From NCBI RefSeq assembly GCF_000210295.1, contig NC_026741.1:186001-250000 (forward strand): a stretch of DNA of 64,000 nt. Reading direction: 5' to 3'. This document shows, piece after piece, positions 9,624 to 19,600 of the stretch (position 1 is its first letter; the number at the start of each line of letters is the position of its first letter). The notes beneath the pieces are model-generated. The model ran no database searches and was not told where the DNA came from. It saw nothing but the letters and a program-made list of their open reading frames with translations. This DNA comes from Trypanosoma brucei gambiense DAL972. Its lineage: Eukaryota > Euglenozoa > Kinetoplastea > Trypanosomatida > Trypanosomatidae. The position numbers were made by a program, and so were the translations under genes.

Positions 9624-10505
9624 TCACCTCAATTCACGTTTGGCAAAAGACTCAGAACTGGTGTAGAGGCCCCGCGCGGCGTACTGTTTCTTCACTGCCA
9701 CAAAAATCATACAAATAAGCAAAAAGACGGTGACGGCAAAAACACCAGCGACTATATGGCGGCCAAACGCCGCACTGACAACCTGCGCCCGCTCTGCCCG
9801 CTGCCTGGTCCTCGCCCATTCGTCAGCATTGGCACCAAACAACCCCGATGGTGCACGAGACCCAAAACTGCCAGCACAACAGTCCCTAAATCGACCACCA
9901 GCCAGGTGACCTGTACGCCTGTACTCGCGGAGTATTTCAGCAGCGGAGACTCGTGCGTCCGTTGCCGCGCCACCTAAAACATAAAACAAAAAGGACCGCC
10001 TTTGATTTCTTGGTGGGTGGTTGTCCACCTTCCACGGTGGGGCCTCGTTCCTCATCTCACGCCGACGCTGCTCAAATTTGTTGAACTCAAATGTAGCTCT
10101 GCTCCCTCCGCCCTTTCGGCCAACCACACCTTGGTATACTCTCCGCCCTCGCTCTGTTTCCTCTTCCTGCTGTACTCTTTGCTTTAAAAGGGCATGTCGT
10201 TCCGCCTCAGTGAACCGGCGCAGCAACTTATACGCCTCTACCCCGCGGCGCATTTTGTCCTCGGCAACTGACGACTCCTCGGTGCCACCTTGCAAGACAT
10301 CAGGATGGTTACTCTTAGCCAATGATTGAAAGCGATCCCTTACCTCGGCGTCACTGGCACTATCGGAGAGTGAAAGGACTCGTAGCGCCTGTCTAATTTC
10401 CTCTACCAAATGAGCGGTCGATGTTGAGAGAAAACGACGTTGGAAGACATACCAGCGAGCAGCAACATCGCTTATGAGAGCCCTGCGGAGGCCCTCTGTC
10501 CGCAT
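9624..10505 (-). CDS. Membrane-anchored J-domain protein, probably mitochondrial
   Basis: 293 aa from an ATG at 10505 (a codon two triplets upstream is GTG). The N-terminus (MRTEGLRRALISD, then RWYVFQRRFLSTSTA) is Arg-rich, Ser/Thr-rich and free of acids after residue 4, a good mitochondrial presequence. The J domain covers about 36-100 with HPD at 67-69 (KSNHPDVLQ). A charged central region follows, then one strong membrane segment (about 251-271) and a short tail ending SSESFAKRELR. Domain order (presequence, J, linker, membrane segment, [AS]ESFA motif) is the same as in the J-protein at 3602-5074, so the two are likely paralogues flanking the PFK-2-like gene. It is a type III J-protein; partner Hsp70 would be the mitochondrial one if the targeting call is right. 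The 5' UTR contains a G-quadruplex motif. Confidence 0.87.
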   Translation of the reverse strand: MRTEGLRRALISDVAARWYVFQRRFLSTSTAHLVEEIRQALRVLSLSDSASDAEVRDRFQSLAKSNHPDVLQGGTEESSVAEDKMRRGVEAYKLLRRFTEAERHALLKQRVQQEEETERGRRVYQGVVGRKGGGSRATFEFNKFEQRRREMRNEAPPWKVDNHPPRNQRRSFLFYVLGGAATDARVSAAEILREYRRTGHLAGGRFRDCCAGSFGSRAPSGLFGANADEWARTRQRAERAQVVSAAFGRHIVAGVFAVTVFLLICMIFVAVKKQYAARGLYTSSESFAKRELR

Positions 10506-11299
10506 ACTCACAAGGTTCTCTCCTTCCCCCTCCCTCCCTCCCTCCGTTTACCCACGCCGCCGCTAGAACACTTCAACGTCTTCCTTCGTAATTAATCTCC
10601 ACTTGCTACCGCTACGGTGAGGCAGCTAGGCGTGATGGTAACAAAACAGGCAGGTAGGAGAGGTAGAAAAAACTGCTGAATAACAAAAGACCTCGTTGAC
10701 GGAATGCCCATTCACACCTAACATGTGTGAAGGAGAGGATGGAGACTAACAAAGCATCACTGTCAGATAGGGGTAGACAAGCTCTGGTTTGGCCGAGGAA
10801 AGAGAAAAGAAAGAAGGGTGTGTGTAAGCACTCATTTGCAATTATGTCTGCCCCTCACTATATATTTAAAAAAAAACGAAAATAAACGAACAAAGGACGT
10901 TAATAGGGAAGTTGGGCTTCCACTGCTGCAGCGGAAGCGACCAACCGTTAGCACACATACATACACATCTACATCGATAAATAAATATATATGTTTATAT
11001 GCGGAGTCACACAGATTTATCGATTTGCAGAAATCGGAGAAACATCCGACCACCGCGCACAACGCTTGTACCGTTGGGATTCGCCTCACAAAAATGCAAA
11101 TGAGGGGCATAAGTGCCTAAAACTGCGGGTTCATCCCGAAAAGACCCCGACTGCATAAACTGACTACACCCACATATCCTTGATGCAAAGAAATCAAATA
11201 AAAACAAACTAGGGTTGCACAGCCTTTCCCACAGGTACACACAAGTATGCGTGTTCCACTGATGCAAGCGTGTAAGCCCTTCCCCCTTTGCGAAGCGAC
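10506..11299. other. Spacer; G-rich leader of J-protein gene
   Basis: Holds the G-quadruplex motif at 10526-10542 on the RNA strand. The rest is ordinary spacer; a minus ORF of 92 codons (11110-10832) is hydrophobic but unsupported. Confidence 0.6.
10526..10542 (-). promoter_or_regulatory. Putative 5' UTR G-quadruplex motif
   Basis: On the transcribed strand four G runs (G3, G3, G3, G5) are separated by single A residues, ending 20 nt before the ATG of the J-protein gene. It fits the G3+N1-7 consensus. Whether it remains in the mature mRNA depends on the splice acceptor, which is not obvious here. Confidence 0.5.
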
Positions 11300-11734
11300 T
11301 CAGTGAAACCGAGTTCCACAATAACAATGTTCTCTCGTGCACGGTGGACGCTTTTTGCGACGGCTACCGCATGACCCCTGAGCTCCCGCGCCACCCTCAC
11401 CATCACCGCAGGCTTCACCATTTTGCTTCGCCTCATTGTTGTTTGCACAACCGTGGCAGCTGTCATCCTGATCACTACAACTACTACTAGTGCTGTCATC
11501 ATCACTGCTGCTCTCACCAAAGAGTTTCTTTTTGTGGAAAATGCAGCAACTCTTACTTACGCGTTGGTTTTGGTTATCCTTTACGTTAGCTTCCCAAGAG
11601 ATGTGTCGGTCCCGGGAAGCCGATGAGGGGGCGGGACGCAAATGAAGTGTCACCTCTCGGCGCGGAATAAAAGCAACTTGCGTCTGTTGTGTTCCTTCCG
11701 CCTGGTGGGTGCCCAATTGCCGAGACGAAGACAT
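11300..11734 (-). CDS. Protein phosphatase inhibitor 3 / Ypi1 homologue (PP1 regulator)
   Basis: 144 aa from an ATG at 11734. Residues about 44-80 carry the hallmark block of the PPI family (human PPP1R11, yeast Ypi1). It comprises HISW at 44-47 in the position of the PP1-docking KVEW motif, VKDN shortly after, then KSCCIFHKK and LFGESSSDDD. These match the family's SSKCCCIYEKP..FGESS block. The middle is an acidic Ser/Asp tract (77-92) followed by Cys/Gly-rich sequence. The C-terminus holds CTREHCYCGTRFH, a Cys/His cluster that could bind metal. Family members bind and inhibit or remodel nuclear protein phosphatase 1. Length is close to that of human PPP1R11 (126 aa). Assignment is firm at family level; whether it inhibits PP1 in this organism is inferred. 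Confidence 0.88.
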   Translation of the reverse strand: MSSSRQLGTHQAEGTQQTQVAFIPRREVTLHLRPAPSSASRDRHISWEANVKDNQNQRVSKSCCIFHKKKLFGESSSDDDSTSSSCSDQDDSCHGCANNNEAKQNGEACGDGEGGAGAQGSCGSRRKKRPPCTREHCYCGTRFH

Positions 11735-12448
11735 GACAAAAGAGCACCTTCCCTTTTTTCTTTCCTTTTTCTCCCTTAATTTTCACCTTTTTGTATTCTT
11801 GCTTTGCTTAGATCGTAACTGTATTGCTAGTAACTGGGGCGAATATTGAGTACTGTGGGGTAAAATTAACTGAGATAAAATAAAAGGTGCTCTTTGTTCC
11901 TCTTTTCCACACACCAGTGTTATCACCACTATCGCCGCTAGTGACACTGTTTCTACTCGAAATATGTATAGGACAACTGCTTTTTAGTGTTTACTTGACT
12001 GATTATTTTTTTTCCCCCTTCGGTGAGCCTGATGTGTTTAGTGAAGTAATAAATTAAGATTTAGAAAAGAATTTTAAAAAAAAAAGAAAAATAAAGAGGA
12101 AACGGAAAGGGAAAGGGAAGGAAAGCTAAGAATCAATAACGTTTAGAGTCGTATGAAGCACAGGGAGCGATCCAGCGAGTAAAATACGAACACTGAACAG
12201 TGTACGAGAAAGGGAAGTAACTCCGCATCAAAGTGGAACAGAAACACATGCCAAGTCGAATACGTCACGGAATGAAACATGCTTATGGAAAACGGCAAAA
12301 AAAAATACATATACAGGTGCACACACGGACTGCAACTAAGAGGAAGACAACAACGAAAAAGAGAACCAGTGCCACTTACATCTCCGCATAACAACATTTC
12401 GTGCGAAGATATCAACCATGCGGGAATGCACATATGCACACGTGTACT

Positions 12449-12469
12449 CCCACCCACCCACCCCCCCCC
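12449..12469 (-). other. Putative G-quadruplex motif
   Basis: Minus strand has G9-T-G3-T-G3-T-G3: four or more G runs separated by single T residues. It lies in the spacer 5' of the PP1-inhibitor gene, about 715 nt upstream of its ATG. Confidence 0.5.
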
Positions 12470-12732
12470 AGCAATCCTTCGCCTCTTAATTCAGCAGCGC
12501 ACTCATTCGCTCCTTTTAGCACAAGTGAAAGCGGACCACCAAAAAGGAAAGTAAAATAAAAATGTGGAACACACCTGCATTACGTGACAAACCACAACAA
12601 ACACATTTGTCTAGTGTCTTTATCTTCATATGTACATGAACAACACAATAGACACAACCTTGTCTACTGCTACACTCGAGAACCAAAGAAATAGGCCCCA
12701 ACACAACAGCGCCCTTCACGCAAACAAACAAC

Positions 12733-12761
<29 letters not shown>
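12733..12761. repeat. (CA)n microsatellite
   Basis: About 14 uninterrupted CA dinucleotides in the spacer. Confidence 0.95.
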
Positions 12762-12763
<2 letters not shown>

Positions 12764-13288
12764 ACAAAGAGGGTCAATGAGACATGTAAAAGCGAACAAA
12801 CAGATCAAAAAGCAAAGAAAAAAAAGGAAAAACACAGTTCAACCAAACGGGCGACGAACGCCCCAACTTATAATTTTATCGCTGTGATACTTAATCTCTT
12901 CATCCCTATCCTACCCCATCTATCCATGCGCACATGCGCATCTCCCCCATGACGTCTAAATTAATGTGAAAGAAAAGGAAAAATCAAAGCTCCTAGGGGG
13001 GGTAAACGGGAGGGGAAAAAAAGTAATGCCAAAATGATACACCGCACCGGATGACGCAATAACACTGAAAGGAAATAAGCACACGCACATAAGGCTGTAG
13101 ACTGGTCTCGAACTATTTGATGTTCCACCGCCTTCCCCACATCTCAATCCTCATATCTACAATTCAACGATAGTGGCAACAACAATGCTTCAGAGTACAT
13201 TATTTTTCCTCTTCCTACTTGTTACGTGCACTTTTCCCAACACTTCTGTCTCACTACGGTACAACAAATCACCCGGTACTTCACTTGT

Positions 13289-13339
13289 GAACCGTAACTG
13301 ACGGGTGCTCCGAAAGCCAGCACCCGTCAGCTACGGTTC
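13289..13339 (-). other. 21-bp stem-loop in the spacer 3' of the WD40 gene
   Basis: Arms 13289-13309 and 13319-13339 are inverted copies with one difference, around a 9-nt loop (13310-13318). In minus-strand RNA the difference is a G-U pair, so all 21 pairs form; in plus-strand RNA it is an A-C mismatch. It starts about 270 nt 3' of the WD40 stop codon, probably inside the 3' UTR. The element is not a recognised family. Confidence 0.85.
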
Positions 13340-13605
13340 TCGGCACTCATTTGCAGTGAACAAGCATTACCCTCACCTGCACTGCGCCTTTCTTGAAGCG
13401 GTTATAAACTCAACCCGTCACTCCTCATCACGTTCCTGAGTCAACACTTCTACCCCCCAACAATTGCGGGGGCGACGAAACAACGGTGGAAAAGAAATAA
13501 AAAGAACCCTAAACGATAAAACAGCACCCCACCAAAACCATATAAATTCACACAATCTAATAATGGAATTCACTCACACATACATACACACACACGTGAA
13601 ATCCG

Positions 13606-16600
13606 CTAAGGACGGCAAGGTTGCGGGATACGGGGGTTCGGCGAGGTCACACCCGCACGACCATCGACAGCATTTGAATTACCCTCCTTTTCAAATCCCT
13701 GAGGGTTCACTCCCCACTCATTCCCCAAAGTGGTAGTTCCATTTGCTCTTAACGGCTGTTGATAATTGCGGGGGCGACTGTCCCTGGTACTTCTTGGTGG
13801 CGTTAGAACTGTGCGACCCGTTCGCGACAACTTGGCTCGCTGATTTTGTTGTTTGCTCTCCAGCGTCCAACGTATGTTCATCGTGGGGTGCATACTACCG
13901 CGCCCGCTCTCGGCAACGTCGTCCAAGTGGGGGCGGGGACGGCGCGACTCCACTTCGTGGAATGGTTTGAGATGTGCCTCTGACCATTTTCCTCCAATGG
14001 CTGTGGTTGAGATAGCAGAAGGCGTTTTGGTTGGGCTTCGTAAATCGTGAGTCTCCGTAAAAAAGAAACTGCAGCGCTTGCCTATCGCCGTATTTTCGTT
14101 AGCGTTTGCGTTCAGATACTGTGAACTGCCTCTCCTCAACCGCGTTCGGTCTAAGTGTTGGGGTTCCCCTTCCGACTGCAGTAACCCTAAATCTTCTTCA
14201 ACATTACTAGGGCTCATGACGAGCAGAGGGTCAGCTAATGTGGTTACTCCTTTACCCATATCACCACATCGCAAGGGGGTTTCCTTCGTGAGGATTGAGG
14301 GCAAGATGCCTGCTATCGGAGGCACTTGCACACTCCCACGACTTACATCACCTACTCTCTGCCCCCGTCCCAAGTAGGGGCTCGGTGAAATACTAACACA
14401 CTGAAACGAATCCATGGTTAACGCGCCGTCACTGCTGTTGATGTAAAGCTTCAATGCCTCCTCTAACGCGATCCATTGAGAGTTCGCAGCCAACTGCGGC
14501 AAGTCAAACTCGAACTGCGGATTTAGTTGCCCCTCGCGGCGCTCTGAGAGGGCGACGACGATGACACCCGGACGCCCCACAACGCCAGCCTGCGCGAACT
14601 GCGGTAAGGAGGCGGTAACAGCTGTTTCCCCATCAGGAGTGCTAGGAAGTGATTCCTTGGCATCCTGAGTTCGAGAAAAACTAAACGGGGGGCGTTGTAA
14701 TTTGCTATGAAGGGAAATGAATGTAACACTGTGCCCCGTCCGGCTCAACGAATTACCATGCTGAGACGTGTACTCTCCATCGTCCAGCTTCCTCTTGGCT
14801 TCTACATAAAACGAGGTCATGTGCTTCTCGTGCGAAGAGATAAAAAAAGAGATACTTGTATCAATGGCTGACTCAGCCTCTCCACCTCGCTTTACGTCGG
14901 TAGCAGATAGCGGCGGCCCTGCACCGGCAAACGTTTGACTCTCATCAGCATTTAGTTTAACTCTATCCAACACACCACTGTACCGCGCACTCGGAAAGGG
15001 ATCCAGGCCTTGGCCATCCGAACAGCAAACATCCCTCAAGAGGCGCGCAACGGAAAGATCGACAGCCGCTGCATAGGCCTTCCCGTCAAGATCCTCAAGC
15101 TCTGACAAAACAGACATTTGCATCGGCAAGAAGTAAAGGTCCTCCATAATGATACCTTTCGAATCCATTTCTGACTCATCGATCGGTAGTGCAGCCATGA
15201 GCAATTCCTTCGGTTTCTTAATCAAGTTTTGCATCTCATTATGTAGGGTTGTGGGCATACTGCCCAGGGACTGAAATCCCACATGTGACATGGCCCGCCG
15301 CGGTGATGCTTGCTTTCTACCATCAGCGCCACTAGAGTTTCCCCCGCCTGGTGAGTTGTAAACGCCAGAGCCACCACCTCTTTTGGCACCTTGCTTTAAC
15401 AACGCCACCCTGTACTTCAACGTAATATTGCGCATCATTGCTTCGTGGAGCTTCTGTTTATTAGTCCCACTGGCATAAGCTTTACGTTGTCGTAGATTTT
15501 CCGCACTCTTCCACTGCTTCGTGAATTGGGTCTTCACAAACTCACCGATCCGCCGAATACCAGCGTCCAATGGGTTACATGGTGAAAACTCCTGAAGACG
15601 CGCACACGCGTAGGGTGTCCACACACTAACCGACCCGTCCGCGCTCCCCACGTACAGGACGCCATTGCGTCGCGTTGTAATACACTGCACTGCGTTATTA
15701 TCTTCTGAAAAAAACACTTCCTCGTCACGGCTCGCGCCTTCGTGGCAGCGACGTAACGCCTCGGTAATGCAGTCAGGTGGGGCTCCTTCGAGAAAAGCGT
15801 TCCAGTTGACGGAGATGGATTTATGCTGCCATCGGGACGATGCACCACCCTCTCGGTGGTCAGTTCCCCCCCTCGCGAGAAGACGCCTCTCGTCAACATA
15901 CTTCATCAGTATTCTCACGCGCTCACGACGCTCGCGCCGTGCCCGCTCGATTATGGCTTCCATGGACAACAGGGTGAGAGGAGAGCTGGACACGGTGTTC
16001 ACGGCGTGACGACGGAATAGAAGCTCCACCCAGTCCCCTGTTATCGGGGCCGGTCCTTCCTCTAACTCACCCGACGCCGCAATCGTTTCGACAAACTCCT
16101 CAATGTGGCAATTCGAGACCCGATTCGTGGAAGTGGGGTGCGAGCTATTGATTTCTTCAAACATGCTTTTTCGGTGGTGAAGCTCCTCCAAAATGCACTG
16201 ACGAATGTGTCGCAAATCCTGCGAATTTATCATCGCAGCACACTTTGTTGTTTGGTCTCCATCCATTGCTCCATAATCCGTGGACGATGGTTGGCCGCTT
16301 CGTTGTGTTTGCATGAGCTGTAGCACATAGTGCAGAATTGCCGCCCCCAATAAAAGATCCGAGAGAGTTACGGTTGCAAGGTCCAACAAGGAAAACGTCG
16401 GTTCCGATGGGCCCCGGAACGTGGACGTTGAGGTCGGGTGTGGATGAAACAGCGATCGACAGGAATCATAGATCCACAAAAGCGATGGTCGCCACGACTG
16501 CAACGGCACCGCTGTCTGTGGCCTTTCCGACTGCCCATCAAGTTCAGGGTTTGAAGATCCCTTGGGTAACCTCAGGGTCCCCAAGCTGGTGGATCTGCTA

Positions 16601-19600
16601 GAACTCACGGGCTTCGGTACGGAGGGCGCATTGCCTTCATCTGTGGAATCATCCGTTGCAGTCGGTTGTACCGTTGCAGCGGAGCCGCTCACCAAACTCC
16701 GTCGACGGCGATTTAGGAATGCGAGATCGTTGCGCTGCCTATTTATGGTCCTCATCACACGGTCAGGCGTCAGGTTAAAGAACACCAGCAAAACATTACA
16801 CAACTCCACCTCTGCGCTGCCGCTTTGACCTTGTACAGACATTCTGCCGCGGGACATCAAGCTGGGCGATCTTCCAGATAAAGAAGCAGGGTGAAGGTTC
16901 GCAGCAACTATTAGATTTCGCACCAAATACGATGTGACGAAGCCCTGCTGCGTACCAACGTACAGTGAGCAACAATGTGGGTCAAAGTGAAGCGTCGTCG
17001 GGGCACCGGGAACACGGAACCACCATACACAGGGAGTGGAGTTTAGACCATGCTGGTTAGTGCTCTCCACACTCGATTCCGTCAACTTGTCAACATTAAA
17101 AAGTTCCACGGATGGCTCATGCAAACTGGCTTGTTGCTGCCGCCGATATAACAACAAAGCCTTGTAGAAGTTATCAAAGAGGTCCAAAAAGGAAGCACCC
17201 TTCAGGAGGTAGAAACCAACAGTTCCCTGTACCTCTCCCACAACCAGGCAGGGATATCCGCCAAGAAACGAAATAGTAGACACCTCACTAGCAACATAAA
17301 ACACTTGCAGGGCCATTCCGACGGCGGAGCCCATTCCCATCAGAGAGACACGACCGTTAACTTGCACGAGACATACAAGGTTTAACGCATGGCTAACAGT
17401 GATAAAACTAACTGCGTCGGCCTCCACCATTACGTTACGATATGCCTCGGCTGCCTCACTCTCGGTGCATCTAGTTGTACGGCCACTTCTGTTGGCTGCT
17501 TCTTTCCTCATCAACGTGTTCTCCATCCGTAAATATGAAAGGGCCTTACTCACAAGAAACTCGGGAATGATGATGCGATGCGCGTGCACACTACTGCCTA
17601 GAAGCGGGAAGAAACGGATAACTCCATCAACGTACACGACACACAACTCATGAGAGTTACGAGGGGTCATCATCCCGACTACTTCACGGTGAACTGAAGA
17701 AGTTTTCGATCTCTCTAACGGAAGTTTGTGGCCCTCCCGGAGGAGACGTTGCAGGACAAAGGCGACATCATGAACGCCTACGTGAGCCCCAACGTAACCA
17801 TCTGGTGACTTCACATCATCACAGTCCTGGTTGTGTCGATTTTCGCCGGGGTTTCTAGTATACGTATACATGTGACGGCACTGGAGCACAGCAGCGTAGA
17901 TGAGCTCTGTAGAAGGGGACATAGTCAACAGCGTTTTCACCAATTGACCACTCTTTATTCGGTGCATACGAACATCCCCGCTTCCCAGGGCATAAAAAAC
18001 GAACCGCTCTTGTGCATCTACGTGAGCGCAAATGACCCTATGCGTGGCCATCTGCTTTGACGAAACATCATCTTCGCCTGAGTTGTCTGCTCCTGCCGCG
18101 GCGGCTGCGGCGAATCGTGGAGTTGGAAGACCGCGAGCGGTTTGGTGGTTTGACTCCGGCGAAGGTCGGGAACCACCGCCGGCATCGCGGGCGGTGGACG
18201 CCTCGTGTTTCTGGGCGACCATCGCACGGCTGTTCTCCCGACGAGCCAAATCGGCCCGTTCAGTCGCGACACGGATAACATCATTTATTGTGGGAAGTGG
18301 CTGCTTGCATTCATCCAACTTATAGCGTTCCAAATCGGCAGCGGCGTTTGCGAGTTGTGCATCCGTGGGCAAATTCGAACGTGACGCGAATGTGAGAGCC
18401 AAACGGGCCATGAGAAACTCTGGGTTATTCACCTTGAAACCAACCACAAGTTTGCTACTCTGGCAATCCCACACGCGACAATCTGTGGGGCTCACGCTCA
18501 CAAGCCACCGGTTTCGCTCACACATACCCACGTACAATGGCGGCGAGGAATGTGTTTTCATCGCAACTGAACCACTGATGAACACACACACCAAATTATT
18601 TTTGGCCCCCGAAACAAACAGACGCCTCGTGTAGGAATCGTATGCAACCGTGCGAATGGGGTGAAGACTTCTTCTCTTCTGGTCATCCTCTAGCTTTGCG
18701 AATGACGTTTGCAAGATCGCGGCCAGTGCCCGGGAACCGGTGTCCCCAGCAACTCTCAAACGTTTATTGCCTGTATCATCAACATCGAAGAGCCTAAAAC
18801 CATTATTAGGTCCCATGTTTTCCTCCGACAAAAATCCCAAAGAGTTCATGCATTCTTCCGAAACAGCATAAAACGAAAACTTGACGAGAGCGGTCCTCAG
18901 ACTCCACACCTTTATGTGGCCACTCGTGTCAACGGTCGTTAGTTGCTCGAGGCTCTCATCAACTATAAATGATGCAATTTGGAAGTAATGGGGAGATATG
19001 GGGTCGTAAAAGTCTACACGAGAACTTTGGTGCGACGTCCCCCATAGTGAAACACGGTTAGAGGAACTCAATGTCACAATGGCGTTACCCGTCGGTGTGA
19101 TATACGCAAGTCGCACTCCTCCACCAGTTTCCAATCGAAATGAGCGTACAAGTGTCATAGTACTCGCTCGGCTAAGAACGATAGCACCGTCTAAGCTAGA
19201 GGTTAGAAGCATATCAGACGCTGTGAGGCATACGGATGTGACAACCTCCGAGTGAATTTTTTGCTCCTGCACAACGCGCCTTTCGAAGCGATCACGAACA
19301 GTTGAGGCAGCCACAATACCAGTAGTCATAATATCACTTGTTGAGGTCTGTGCTGAGATCATGCGTCGGAGAATTGCCTGTAGATCCAGTTTAATTACCT
19401 TTCCTGACCGTGTCCCAACGAAAAGGAAACCCTTTAACGGTAGGTTTTCATCAGCCGCCGCTGCACACCAGTCCATGGCGCAGATCGTCTCCTTCACATT
19501 CATCGTCAGACTCTCGGGAACCACCCAGATATGCTGATCCATGTTGTAGAAACGAATGATAAGATCATTCGTTAGGGTGATAATAGTCTTGGGCAAATTG

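Larger units (their letters stand above)
11735..13605. other. Long spacer with hairpin, G4 motif and (CA)n
   Basis: The 1.87 kb between the WD40 gene stop and the PP1-inhibitor ATG. It holds a strong inverted repeat (13289-13339), a (CA)n tract (12733-12761), a G-quadruplex motif on the RNA strand (12449-12469) and a 7-bp/2-nt inverted repeat at 12926-12941. There is an A-rich purine tract at 12060-12125. No protein gene seen. Confidence 0.65.
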
